Assembly: GCF_003253735.1 (NCBI RefSeq)
Contig: NZ_QKYW01000002.1
Span: 706,367 to 770,366, forward strand
Direction of reading: 5' to 3'
Length of the DNA stretch: 64,000 nt
Source of the DNA: Pseudomonas sp. URMO17WK12:I2
GTDB lineage: Bacteria > Pseudomonadota > Gammaproteobacteria > Pseudomonadales > Pseudomonadaceae
Positions 34,779 to 42,750 of the stretch are shown here, piece after piece. A program made the translations under genes and the position numbers. The notes below the pieces were generated by a model, which saw only the letters and a program-made list of their open reading frames with translations, made no database searches and had not been told where the DNA came from. Numbering within the stretch: position 1 is the stretch's first letter; every line of letters starts with the position of its first letter.

Positions 34779-35910
34779 CGATCACCCGATCGGCCCAGCC
34801 CCATACCCGCTGACGCACCCGCGTCCAGAATGGCCGCGCCTGCCACATCTGCAAGTCCACCTCGCGGCTCTGGGGGAAATCGTTTTCGAAACTCTGCTGC
34901 ACCGCCACGGTGAAGGCGGCGTCCAGGGTTTCGACGTTGGCGTCGAGGTTGAAGCGCAGGTTCCAGTGATCGAAGTTGCAGGAGCCGACGCTGGTCCAGT
35001 CATCCACCAGCACCATTTTCAAATGTAAAAACCGTGGGCGGAATTCGAAGACTCTCACCCCGGCCTTGAGCAGCCGTGGGTAGTAACGCTGCCCGGCAAA
35101 GCGTACCGGCGGGTTGTCGGTATGCCGGCCGCTGAGCAGCAGGCGCACGTCGACGCCACGCCCTGCAGCCTTGCGCAGCGCCCGGCGCACCCGCCAGGTG
35201 GGCAAGAAATATGGCGTGGCCAGCCATACCCGATGCTGGGCACCATTGAGGGCGCGAATCAGCGATTGCAGGATGTCGCGGTGCTGGCGCGCATCGGCGT
35301 AGGCCACTCGTCCCCAGCCAGGACCCGCCGCGGGCAGGTGTGGCAAGGGATGGCGATGTGGGGTGAGGTAGGGGCGCCAGGCGAAACGCGAGTTGTTGGC
35401 TTGCCACTGGCGGTCGAACAACTGCAGCCAATCGGCTACCAGCGGACCGCCGATTTCCACCATCACTTCGTGCCAGGCGCTCTCGGGCTCGCCGGGCATC
35501 CAGAAGTCATCGGTCGAGCCGGTGCCGCCGACGAAGGCCACCTGGCTGTCGACCACCAACAACTTGCGGTGGTCGCGGTACAGGTTGCGCACCCCGCGCC
35601 GCCAGCGCAGCGGGTTGTACCAGCGCAGCTGCACGCCCGCGTCGAGCATGCGCTGGCGGTCAGCGGCACTCAGCGCCTGACAGCCGAAGGCATCGAACAG
35701 GCAACGCACCGTCACGCCCCGCTCGGCCGCTTCGCACAGGGCACGCAGCAGTGCATCGGTGCAGGCGCTGCTGGATACCAGGTACTGTTCGAGCTCGACC
35801 GTTGCCCGGGCGGCGTCGATCCAGGCGATCATCCGTGGAAAGAACGCCGGGCCGTCGTTGAGCAGCGTGAACTGGTTGCCCTGGCGCCAGGGGTAGACCT
35901 GACCGGGCAT
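34753..35910 (-). CDS. Phospholipase D superfamily enzyme, cardiolipin synthase-like
   Basis: 385 residues from the ATG at 35910 (a GTG five codons earlier is possible). Two HKD motifs are present: DHRKLLVVDSQVAFVGGTGS and FLHLKMVLVDDWTSVGSCNF, each with His-x-Lys-x4-Asp, so the enzyme should be active. There is no pair of N-terminal transmembrane helices as in ClsA; it resembles ClsB/YbhO cytoplasmic-type synthases. Expected role: phosphatidyl transfer making cardiolipin or related lipid. The 3' end overlaps the GAF kinase gene by 26 bases. Confidence 0.86.
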   Translation of the reverse strand: MPGQVYPWRQGNQFTLLNDGPAFFPRMIAWIDAARATVELEQYLVSSSACTDALLRALCEAAERGVTVRCLFDAFGCQALSAADRQRMLDAGVQLRWYNPLRWRRGVRNLYRDHRKLLVVDSQVAFVGGTGSTDDFWMPGEPESAWHEVMVEIGGPLVADWLQLFDRQWQANNSRFAWRPYLTPHRHPLPHLPAAGPGWGRVAYADARQHRDILQSLIRALNGAQHRVWLATPYFLPTWRVRRALRKAAGRGVDVRLLLSGRHTDNPPVRFAGQRYYPRLLKAGVRVFEFRPRFLHLKMVLVDDWTSVGSCNFDHWNLRFNLDANVETLDAAFTVAVQQSFENDFPQSREVDLQMWQARPFWTRVRQRVWGWADRVIVNLLDRRR

Positions 35911-36026
35911 CAGGCACTCACACACAGGGGATGGGAAAAGCGGCGCATGACATCTCGGCGGCAGCTGGGGGATGCGTCACGATAGCCGGGCGCGTGCACC
36001 TTGCAAAGCGCCGTGCACGCCGGGCG

Positions 36027-36812
36027 CTAACGCGGCAGCTGATAGTCCTCGGGGCCGAGCAGATCCAGCCCGCATTCCAGGTTCTCGATCCAGTACAGAA
36101 AGGCGCTGATCATCTCGCGGCCCACGAACGGCCGGCCGTGCTGCGGCACGATCATCTCCACGTCCATGCCGCGCACCATGGCGGCCCACAGGCGGCAGGC
36201 CTTGTTGCTGGCCATGTAGCGGCGATGAAAGCCGAGCATGCTCGGCACATGGGCGGCAAAGTCGGCCACCGGGCCACTGTCATCGATCATCGAGGCGCCC
36301 ATGTCGCCGGAAAAGAGGATCTTGCTCAGCGGGTCATAGAGCTGGAAGTTGCCCACCGAATGCAGAAAATGCGCTGGCACGGCCTTCAGGGTGCAACGCC
36401 CGACAGCGAAGGACTGGCCGCGGTCAGGCAAGGCGATGATGCGCTCATAGGTGTTGATGCCGCGGCTCAGCGCCAGGTAGTTGGCCGTCAGGTGCGGCAG
36501 AAAGCGCGCCCACAGCTTGGAGCAGATGACCTGGGCTTTGGTGTGCAGCAGCCACTTGTCCAGCGAAGCGATGATGTCCGGGTCCTGGTGCGAAGCGAAG
36601 ATGTAGGTCAGCTCCTGCACCGGAATGTGCTTGGACAGCTCCATGGTCAGCGGCACGTAGGTCAGGTCACCGCCGGGGTCGAGCAGCAGGTACTGGTCAT
36701 GGTCGATGATCAGGAACTGGTTGGACTGCACGCCTTCGCCACTGACCAGGTCGTCGAACATCATGCAGCGGTGGGTGCCGTTATCGAACAGCACGATGGG
36801 GTCGCGGCGCAT
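36027..36812 (-). CDS. Oxygen-binding di-iron (ODP) metallo-beta-lactamase-fold protein
   Basis: 261 residues from the ATG at 36812; the open frame continues upstream without homology. The metal-binding pattern is FASHQDPDIIASLDKWL (HxDxD), then VPAHFLHSVGNFQLYD, KILFSGDMGAS and IVPQHGRPFVG. HxDPD in place of the zinc hydrolase HxHxDH is diagnostic of the flavodiiron-like ODP group, which binds oxygen at two irons and acts in oxygen sensing or chemotaxis. No flavodoxin domain is fused. Single gene next to the phospholipase-like gene and a zinc-ribbon membrane protein. Confidence 0.82.
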   Translation of the reverse strand: MRRDPIVLFDNGTHRCMMFDDLVSGEGVQSNQFLIIDHDQYLLLDPGGDLTYVPLTMELSKHIPVQELTYIFASHQDPDIIASLDKWLLHTKAQVICSKLWARFLPHLTANYLALSRGINTYERIIALPDRGQSFAVGRCTLKAVPAHFLHSVGNFQLYDPLSKILFSGDMGASMIDDSGPVADFAAHVPSMLGFHRRYMASNKACRLWAAMVRGMDVEMIVPQHGRPFVGREMISAFLYWIENLECGLDLLGPEDYQLPR

Positions 36813-36900
36813 ACCGGCACACTCGTCAGCCAAAGTGGCAGAGCTTAGGGAGCTACCAGGGCGCGGGTGATGACGTGGGTCAGGGAAAGCCGACGCGGGC

Positions 36901-37245
36901 TCAGCGCTGCCCGCACATGCGACAACGCCCACCCGCGATCACTCCGGTGCAGTGCGGGCAGCCGCCATTCAGGGTGCCGCGCCGCCACTGCCCGATCTGC
37001 ACCAGGCGGCGTACCGCCCAGGTCGCACCAAGGGCCGGCAGCAGGCCCATCCAGGGGAACAGCGCGCGCGCCCAGCCCGCGGCGGCACCACCCTGCTGGG
37101 AGAGGATCGCCAGCCCCATCATGGTCACTACGCCGGCGATGATGAGGATGAACGGCATGCCGAGGTTTCTGATGAAGAACATACGCGGTGAGCGCTCGAG
37201 CGACTGAGAGGTGCACATGGTAAGCAGGATGCCCGCCTGCTGCAT
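36901..37245 (-). CDS. Small membrane protein with C-terminal zinc ribbon
   Basis: 114 residues; the ATG at 37182 (MFFIRNLGMPF) would give 93 residues and fits the hydrophobic start better, but neither start has a strong ribosome site. Two transmembrane segments (MPFILIIAGVVTMMGLAIL; ARALFPWMGLLPALGATWAV) are followed by a cysteine pair set, CPHC and CRMC, forming a zinc-ribbon-like tail. Function unknown. It lies 88 bases upstream of the ODP gene on the same strand, possibly cotranscribed. Confidence 0.68.
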   Translation of the reverse strand: MQQAGILLTMCTSQSLERSPRMFFIRNLGMPFILIIAGVVTMMGLAILSQQGGAAAGWARALFPWMGLLPALGATWAVRRLVQIGQWRRGTLNGGCPHCTGVIAGGRCRMCGQR

Positions 37246-37275
37246 CTGTGAATCACCCGTCGCCTTCCGGCGTGC

Positions 37276-37293
37276 CTGTCACACAAGCATCAC
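37276..37293 (+). promoter_or_regulatory. Weak Pho-box candidate upstream of olsB
   Basis: CTGTCAC-ACAA-GCATCAC has one good and one poor CTGTCAT-like repeat with the correct 4-base spacing, about 126 bases before olsB. Ornithine-lipid genes of Pseudomonas are known to be induced by phosphate limitation through PhoB, which makes a Pho box plausible, but the second repeat is weak. Confidence 0.3.
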
Positions 37294-37341
37294 CGAACCT
37301 TCACAGGCGTGACACCCGCCCTCCCTAGCCTGAATGTGTTT

Positions 37342-37357
37342 CCTGAGATTACTCAGG
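37342..37357. repeat. Small inverted repeat upstream of olsB
   Basis: CCTGAG-ATTA-CTCAGG is a perfect 6-bp hairpin in the leader region of olsB. It could be an operator or an mRNA hairpin; no direct support for either. Confidence 0.35.
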
Positions 37358-37418
37358 TCTGCAGGCTAATTTCGGTTCGTGCGCAGCCAGGCTGCCCGAC
37401 CCGCAACGGAGGTAAGGC

Positions 37419-38177
37419 ATGACCCAAAACGCCATGGCACCCGAGCGCAGCAACACTCCCCGTCGCCTGCAGGCCGAGCGCCTGAGCACCCCGCGCGCCC
37501 TGCGCGAGGCCCAGGCCCTGCGCTATCGCGTATTCAGCGCCGAATTCGACGCCAAGCTCAAGGGTGCCGAGCAGGGCCTGGACATGGATGACTACGACGT
37601 GCACTGCCAGCACATCGGCGTGCGCGACCTCAACAGCGGCGAGCTGGTCGCCACCACGCGCCTGCTCGACCACCAGGCAGCCGCCAGCCTGGGGCGTTTC
37701 TACAGCGAAGAGGAATTCGCCCTGCACGGCCTGCGCCACCTGCAGGGCCCGGTGCTGGAAATCGGCCGCACCTGCGTGGATGCCGCGTACCGTAACGGCG
37801 GCACCATCGCGGTGCTGTGGGCCGAGCTGGCCGAAGTACTCAACGAGGGCGGTTACCGCTACCTGATGGGCTGCGCCAGCATCCCCATGCAGGACGGCGG
37901 TATCCAGGCCCAGGCGATCATGCAGCGCCTGCGCGAACGCTACCTGTGCACCGAGAACCTGCGTGCCGAGCCGAAAACGCCGCTGCCCAGCCTGGAGATA
38001 TCGGGCAACGTGATCGCCGAGATGCCACCGCTGCTCAAGGCCTACATGCGCCTGGGCGCCAAGATCTGCGGCGAGCCCTGCTGGGACAAGGATTTCCAGG
38101 TCGCCGACGTGTTCATCCTGCTCAAGCGCGACGAGCTGTGCCCACGCTATGCCAAACATTTCAAAGCCGCGGTCTGA
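37419..38177 (+). CDS. olsB: L-ornithine N-alpha-acyltransferase (lyso-ornithine lipid synthase)
   Basis: 252 residues with a GGAGG ribosome site. GNAT-fold acyltransferase that adds a 3-hydroxyacyl group from ACP to ornithine, the first step of ornithine-lipid synthesis. Characteristic OlsB text includes [20 protein letters not shown] near the N-terminus, [20 protein letters not shown] in the middle and [14 protein letters not shown]. The next gene, 98 bases downstream, encodes the second acyltransferase, matching the olsBA order I recall in P. aeruginosa. Confidence 0.87.
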   Translation: MTQNAMAPERSNTPRRLQAERLSTPRALREAQALRYRVFSAEFDAKLKGAEQGLDMDDYDVHCQHIGVRDLNSGELVATTRLLDHQAAASLGRFYSEEEFALHGLRHLQGPVLEIGRTCVDAAYRNGGTIAVLWAELAEVLNEGGYRYLMGCASIPMQDGGIQAQAIMQRLRERYLCTENLRAEPKTPLPSLEISGNVIAEMPPLLKAYMRLGAKICGEPCWDKDFQVADVFILLKRDELCPRYAKHFKAAV

Positions 38178-38275
38178 TCGACGACTTGCCCACACTGTCC
38201 CGTCACGGTAGAAATGCCGTGCCGGGCGCTGCCCGCTTTAGCGCCCTTCTCTCTTATTTCCAGGCCGAAGAATCC

Positions 38276-39046
38276 ATGGACAAACTGCGTCTGTACCTGC
38301 GCCTGACCCGCCTCGCGGCAGTGCTCGGCGTCGGTGCGCTGCTGGCAACTTTTCTGGTACCGGTCGAACGCCTGACTCGCCGCGACTGGCTGGGCCTGCG
38401 TCAGCGCCTGACCCGCTGGTTTCTCGCCCGTCTGGGCAATGCCCTGCCCTTTCGCGTCAGCGTGCAGGGGCGGATACCGCAAAAACCGATGCTGTGGCTG
38501 AGCAATCACATCTCGTGGACCGACATTCCGCTGATCGGCAGGCTCGCGCCGCTGTCGTTCCTGTCCAAAGCCGAAGTGCGCACCTGGCCGCTAGCCGGTT
38601 GGCTGGCGCACAAGGCCGGTACCCTGTTCATCCGCCGCGGCGCCGGTGACGGCGGGCTGCTCAACCAGCAACTGGGCCGCCACCTGGGCGGCGGCCGTCA
38701 TCTGCTGATCTTCCCGGAAGGCACCACCTGCGACGGCGCTGCGCTGCGCACCTTTCACGGCCGCCTGCTGAGCAGCGCCATCGAAAGCGGCATCGACCTG
38801 CAGCCGGTGGCCATTCGTTATGTTCGCAATGGGCAGCGCTGCAGCGTGGCGCCCTTTATCGGTGACGACGACATGCTTTCGCACCTGCTGCGGCTGATGA
38901 AAAGCGATGTAGCCGAAGTGGAAATCCAGCTGCTCGCACCGATCGCCAGCAACTCGGGCAACCGCAACGAACTGGCCCGCCGGGCGCAGGCGGCGGTCAG
39001 CGAAGCGTTGTATGGGGTGCAGCCGGAGGCGCAGGTGGCGGCTTAG
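38276..39046 (+). CDS. olsA: Lyso-ornithine lipid O-acyltransferase (PlsC fold)
   Basis: 256 residues from the ATG at 38276. The PlsC-family catalytic motif is LSNHISWTDIPLIG (His-x4-Asp), with LSKAEVRTWPLAGWLAHKAG (motif II), FPEGTTCDG (motif III) and LQPVAIRYV (motif IV). An N-terminal membrane anchor lies at about residues 13-28. It adds a second fatty acid to lyso-ornithine lipid at the inner membrane. Its partner olsB is immediately upstream. The residues around motif I fit the OlsA group; a general 1-acyl-glycerol-3-phosphate acyltransferase role remains possible. Confidence 0.85.
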   Translation: MDKLRLYLRLTRLAAVLGVGALLATFLVPVERLTRRDWLGLRQRLTRWFLARLGNALPFRVSVQGRIPQKPMLWLSNHISWTDIPLIGRLAPLSFLSKAEVRTWPLAGWLAHKAGTLFIRRGAGDGGLLNQQLGRHLGGGRHLLIFPEGTTCDGAALRTFHGRLLSSAIESGIDLQPVAIRYVRNGQRCSVAPFIGDDDMLSHLLRLMKSDVAEVEIQLLAPIASNSGNRNELARRAQAAVSEALYGVQPEAQVAA

Positions 39047-39113
39047 AATCATTCTGAGCCCGCATCCCATGGATCGAAGGTAATAAGGCAAGAGCAGACA
39101 TGGCCGCACTTTT

Positions 39114-39160
39114 GTGGGAGCGCGCCATGCGCGCGAATCGCGGGCGTGGCCCGCTCCCAC
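39114..39160. repeat. Paired REP (REPIN-like) element
   Basis: GTGGGAGCG at the left end and CGCTCCCAC at the right end are perfect inverted repeats around GCCATGCGCGCGAATCG and CGGGCGTGGC, giving the two-stem structure of Pseudomonas REPINs. Sister copies lie at 39437-39463, 58477-58526 and 58606-58650. Confidence 0.75.
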
Positions 39161-39255
39161 AATTTCGTAGATGCCCTTTCGACCCTACCTTGCTGAGGAC
39201 TCATTTCTCCGCGGTACAAGGGCGACAAGGCAAAAGCGCAATCCCAGCGACAGCG

Positions 39256-39277
39256 TAGGAGCGGCTTTAGCCGCGAG
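39256..39277. repeat. Short REP-like palindrome
   Basis: TAGGAGCGGCTTTAGCCGCGAG contains GCGGCT-TT-AGCCGC, a compact palindrome of a type common in Pseudomonas intergenic regions. Confidence 0.55.
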
Positions 39278-39436
39278 CTTTCCTGACGGATCATCCATAC
39301 GCTCTGCTTCAGTCGCGTAGGGTGGATCGGGGCGCGTAGCCGACTCGCTTTTCATCCACCTTGGTGGACGGATGAAGCGCCGTCCACCCGAAACTCGGTT
39401 CGTTTTCCAGATCAGGCACTGCAGCGGTTGCGCGCG

Positions 39437-39463
39437 CGCATCGCGGGCATGGCCCGCTCCCAC
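39437..39463. repeat. REP half element
   Basis: CGCATCGCGGGCATGGCCCG followed by CTCCCAC is the reverse complement of the GTGGGAGCGGGCCATGCCCGCGA REP type found elsewhere in this window. Confidence 0.65.
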
Positions 39464-39520
39464 AGGTAGCACGCTGATGCCCGCTTTCCCAGGCTACGTC
39501 CGCGGCCCATGTAGTTTCGA

Positions 39521-40570
39521 TCAAGCCCGCCGCAACTGCGGGCTATCACTCTGCAGCCAGCGCCTGAAGATCGGTTCGGCCAGAAACAGCACCAGAAACA
39601 GCCGCACCACTTGCATGGCCGTCACCAAGGGCACCGCCAGCTGCAGGGTTTCCGCCGTCAGGCTCATCTCGGCGATGCCGCCGGGCATCATCCCCAGGGT
39701 CAGGGATTGCACATCCAGCCCGCTGGCCCAGCTCACCAGCACCGCGCCGACGAAGGCCACCAGCATCATCACCAGCGTAGTGAGCAGGGTGCGGGCCAGA
39801 AATGACGGGGCATAGCGGAAGAACGCGCGATTGAAGAAGCAGCCCAGGGCGCTGCCGATCATCAGCTGGCCAACCTGGCTGGCACCGGGTGGCAGCGTGC
39901 TGCTCAGGTCGAAGCCGATGCTGGCGGCGGCGCTGACCAGCAGCGGCCCGAACAGCCAGGGGTTGGGCTGGCGATAGCGCTGCAACAGCCAGCCGGCCGC
40001 TGCGGCCACCGGCATGATCAGCGCCAGCCACGGCCAATCCGCGTGGGCAGCGTGAAAATGCACCTCACCATCACCGAGCAGAAATTTGAACACCGCCGGC
40101 ACCAGCAGCACCACGGCCACCACTCGCAAGCTTTGCGCTGCCGCCACGCGAGTCAGTTCGGCGCCGTTGCGGGCGCCGAGGTTGACCATTTCTCCAGAGC
40201 CGCCCGGCATGCTGGAAAAGTACGCCGTGGCCATGTTCTCTCCGGTGCGACGCATGAACCACACGCCGACGATGCTGCTGAGCACGGTGATCAGCGCGCC
40301 GACGATGATCGGCAGCAGATGCCCACCAATCTGTGCCACCAGCGCTGGGGTAAAGTGCAGGCCAATACCTATGCCGATGATCCACTGGCCAACCTTGCGT
40401 CCGCCCGGCAGCGGCTGCAGCTGCCAGGTGCTGAAGCAGCGCACCAGAATCACCGCTACCAGGGAGCCGATCATCCAGGGCAGCGGCCAGCCGATGTACG
40501 TCGCGATCACCGCGCCAAGGGCGCCGACCAGCGGCGTGCCCAGGTGATTGATCCAGTGAGTTTTGAACAT
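39521..40570 (-). CDS. AbrB-family membrane protein (putative transporter)
   Basis: 349 residues from the ATG at 40570, which follows GGGGA; a longer frame adds unrelated N-terminal sequence. About ten hydrophobic helices arranged as two copies of the membrane AbrB-duplication unit, each with a conserved glycine-rich segment (PLPWMIGSLVAVILVR in the first; GQLMIGSALGCFFNRAF in the second) and MPGGSGEM / MMPGGIAEMSLTAET repeats. The family is sometimes labelled ammonia monooxygenase without evidence; it is probably an inner-membrane transporter. Divergent from a GntR regulator. Confidence 0.83.
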   Translation of the reverse strand: MFKTHWINHLGTPLVGALGAVIATYIGWPLPWMIGSLVAVILVRCFSTWQLQPLPGGRKVGQWIIGIGIGLHFTPALVAQIGGHLLPIIVGALITVLSSIVGVWFMRRTGENMATAYFSSMPGGSGEMVNLGARNGAELTRVAAAQSLRVVAVVLLVPAVFKFLLGDGEVHFHAAHADWPWLALIMPVAAAAGWLLQRYRQPNPWLFGPLLVSAAASIGFDLSSTLPPGASQVGQLMIGSALGCFFNRAFFRYAPSFLARTLLTTLVMMLVAFVGAVLVSWASGLDVQSLTLGMMPGGIAEMSLTAETLQLAVPLVTAMQVVRLFLVLFLAEPIFRRWLQSDSPQLRRA

Positions 40571-40900
40571 TGCGTCCCCTTCGGTACATGCACCAGCAGC
40601 CTGGTGATTGATCGAGATCGAGGTGGTCGCGGAAAACGAAAGCCTGATTATTGGATGTTTTTTATCGCTACGTTGTTCACAGCCTGTCGAGCGCAACGGC
40701 ATCAATCTATGAATTTACCGAAGGCCTCGTGAGTCGACGTGCCTATTATTGATCTTTAGACGAATAAAAAACAATCTGACATTGAAAAACTTCCAGCCAG
40801 CCGGCATCTTTTCGTGGCCACGTTTACGTAGCAGAATGCAGCGCCTGCCGAGCCAGTCGGCACGACCCATTGCCCCAGACAGGAATCGACGCTCACTGCC
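40571..40900. promoter_or_regulatory. Divergent regulatory interval between AbrB-type gene and GntR gene
   Basis: 330 bases. From 40740 to 40800 the sequence is markedly AT-rich (TTATTGATCTTTAGACG, AATAAAAAACAATCTGAC), consistent with promoters on both strands. I could not pick a single clear operator. No gene supported. Confidence 0.45.
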
Positions 40901-41836
40901 ATGGCCCAGGACAACACCCCTTCGGCGGTTCTTACCGCCCTGCAGAAGCGTGTCGCCCGCGAAGTGATCGCCTATGTGCGCCGCGAGCGATTGCCCGTCG
41001 GCCATCACCTGGCCGAATCGCACCTGGCGCAAACCCTGAACACCTCGCGTACCCCGGTGAAGTTCGTGCTCAACCATCTCGCCGAGCGCGGCATGCTCAA
41101 GCACGACCGCAACCGCGGCTTCTTCCTCGCCCGGGCCGCCGAAGACCTCAACGAGCTGGTACAGGAGATCGCCGAGGCCGAAGAGGATTCGGTGTACCGC
41201 CGCTTCGTCGCCCTGCGCCTGTCACGGCAGTTGCCCCAGCAGTTCACCGAAATCGAGCTGATGCGCCAGTTCGACGTATCGCGGGCCGAGTTGCGCGCGG
41301 CGCTGCTGCGCATGCAGCAGGAAGGCTGGGCCGAACAGCGCAACGGCCAGGGCTGGAAGATGCTGCCGGTGATCGACTCGATCGAGGCCTACGAGGAGAG
41401 CTTCGCCTTCCGCTCGATCATCGAGCCGGCCGGGCTGCTGTCGCCCACCTTCCAGATCGACCGCGAGTTGCTGGCCAGCTGCCGCAAGCAGCAGGCGTTC
41501 ATCGCCGAAGGCGGTTACCTGAGCATGACCATCGAGGAGCTCTACGAAGCCAATTCGAGCTTTCACGAGATCATCGCGGGGTTTTCCGGCAACCGTTTTC
41601 TGCTGCAATCGCTCAAGCGTCTGGACCGCCTGCGGCGCCTGGTCGAATACCGTGTCGATGTGTCCCGCGAGCATCGCCGTGCCCAGGTCGAGCAGCACCT
41701 GGAGATTCTCGACCTGATCGAACAGGGCGACCGCCTCGCCGCCGCCGACCGCATGCGTGCGCACCTGGAAGGCGCCAGGCGCAAGAAGGTCGATGCGAGG
41801 CTGTTCGACAAACTGCAGAACGCCGGGCAGGACTGA
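40901..41836 (+). CDS. GntR-family regulator with two winged-helix regions and FCD-like domain
   Basis: 311 residues. An N-terminal winged helix (ALQKRVAREVIAYVRRERLP, ESHLAQTLNTSRTPVKFVLN, AERGMLKHDRNRGFFL) is followed by a second predicted winged-helix-like part (QQFTEIELMRQFDVSRAELR) at about residues 105-145. The helical FCD-type ligand domain has FAFRSIIEPAGLLSPTFQID and NSSFHEIIAGFSGNRFLLQS. It is longer than typical FadR/GntR (about 240) because of the second DNA-binding unit. Divergent from the AbrB-family gene, which may be its target. Confidence 0.83.
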   Translation: MAQDNTPSAVLTALQKRVAREVIAYVRRERLPVGHHLAESHLAQTLNTSRTPVKFVLNHLAERGMLKHDRNRGFFLARAAEDLNELVQEIAEAEEDSVYRRFVALRLSRQLPQQFTEIELMRQFDVSRAELRAALLRMQQEGWAEQRNGQGWKMLPVIDSIEAYEESFAFRSIIEPAGLLSPTFQIDRELLASCRKQQAFIAEGGYLSMTIEELYEANSSFHEIIAGFSGNRFLLQSLKRLDRLRRLVEYRVDVSREHRRAQVEQHLEILDLIEQGDRLAAADRMRAHLEGARRKKVDARLFDKLQNAGQD

Positions 41837-41855
41837 CTAGCCGGCAGCGGCTCGC

Positions 41856-42452
41856 TCAGCGAACGGCTGTCGTCAGCGCCTCGCGCTGCTCCCTGGCGAA
41901 GGCCATCAACTCGGGATAGAACGCGCTGAAATCCTCGCTCAGCGGCTCGTAGAGACGGCGCAGCTCGTCGAGCCCGCCGTCCAGCAACCCTGGCCGTGAC
42001 AGGCGCCGCGACATGCCGGCGATTACCTGCCCCAGCACCTCGAATTCCTCGTAACTGCCCAGCCAGTCCTGCGCCGCCATGCGCGGGGCGATGTGCTGCA
42101 GGCTGCCGGGCAGTTGCGGCTCGGCAGCCAGCACACGATAAACGCGGTCGGTGAACCGCTGCAGAGGCTGGTCGCTGTAGCGTTGCCAGTCACGGGCCAG
42201 GCAATGATCGAAGAACAGGTCGAGAAAGATCCCGGCCACACGCCGCCGCTCGGCGGGGAAGCGCGCCCGCGCCCTGGCCTGCAGCGGATGGCTGTCGGTG
42301 AAGGCGTCGATGCGCCGGTGCAGGGCGATGCCCGCCTCGATGGCGGCCGGCCACTGCCCGGCCAGCGGCCCTTTGACGAAATCGCCGTATAGGCTGCCGA
42401 GCAGTTCGGCGGGCGCTTCGCCGCCCAGGTGAAGGTGAGCGAGGTAATTCAT
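41856..42452 (-). CDS. acpH: Acyl carrier protein phosphodiesterase
   Basis: 198 residues (E. coli AcpH 193). It removes the 4'-phosphopantetheine group from holo-ACP. Family signatures are MNYLAHLHLGG at the start, LLGSLYGDFVKGPLAGQWP, ALHRRIDAFTDSHPL and GIFLDLFFDHCLARDW, containing the His/Asp metal ligands of this HD-like hydrolase. It converges on the GntR gene and is bordered upstream by a MITE-like repeat. Confidence 0.88.
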   Translation of the reverse strand: MNYLAHLHLGGEAPAELLGSLYGDFVKGPLAGQWPAAIEAGIALHRRIDAFTDSHPLQARARARFPAERRRVAGIFLDLFFDHCLARDWQRYSDQPLQRFTDRVYRVLAAEPQLPGSLQHIAPRMAAQDWLGSYEEFEVLGQVIAGMSRRLSRPGLLDGGLDELRRLYEPLSEDFSAFYPELMAFAREQREALTTAVR

Positions 42453-42466
42453 GGCGCCCAGCTTAG

Positions 42467-42605
42467 CAGGCCGTTGAAAAACTACCTACGTGGCCATTGC
42501 TGCGTTGAAAACAGCCTCAAAATGCTCATTTACAGCACGTAAACTGCGCTTTTCGGCTGTATTCGCCTTGCACCGGCTGCCTTGCCTACGTTTTTCCACG
42601 GCCTG
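42467..42605. mobile_element. MITE-like element with near-perfect terminal inverted repeats
   Basis: 139 bases between CAGGCCGTTGAAAAAC (42467-42482) and GTTTTTCCACGGCCTG (42590-42605). The ends are inverted repeats with one mismatch in 16. The interior has no coding capacity. I recall closely similar GTTGAAAAACTAC...TTTTTCAACGGCC units between many Pseudomonas genes, fitting a non-autonomous transposable repeat. No target-site duplication is obvious. Confidence 0.65.
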
Positions 42606-42653
42606 TGAAAGCCTCGCCCCGTCGGCGGCGAGAGGCGCGCCATCACGCCGCTC

Positions 42654-42725
42654 GATATGCACTATCTGCTTGAACGATCTGTATATCGCCAAGTCTCGAT
42701 ATAAAGTTCGCCCCATCGCGATATG
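42654..42725 (+). promoter_or_regulatory. Cluster of CGATAT motifs, candidate ArsR operator
   Basis: TATATCG (42682-42688) and CGATATA (42697-42703) form a perfect 7-bp inverted repeat with an 8-base spacer, 48 bases before the ArsR-type start. Two more CGATATG copies lie at 42654-42660 and 42719-42725. Such dyads are typical binding sites of ArsR repressors, so the regulator probably controls itself and the alkene reductase gene. Confidence 0.6.
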
Positions 42726-42750
42726 CCGTTGCAGCCACTCAGGAGAGCCG

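Larger units (their letters stand above)
39047..39520. other. Gene-free interval with several REP-type repeats
   Basis: 474 bases with no believable gene. It holds one paired REP (39114-39160), a shorter GGAGCGGCTTTAGCCGCGAG copy (39256-39277), another REP half (39437-39463), and a TAGGGTGGAT...ATCCACC type palindrome around 39317-39392, also common between Pseudomonas genes. Confidence 0.65.

Noticed and set aside
42490..42750. N-terminal extension of the ArsR-type regulator
   Set aside because: The extension translates the MITE-like element and operator region; the ATG at 42751 has a strong ribosome site.
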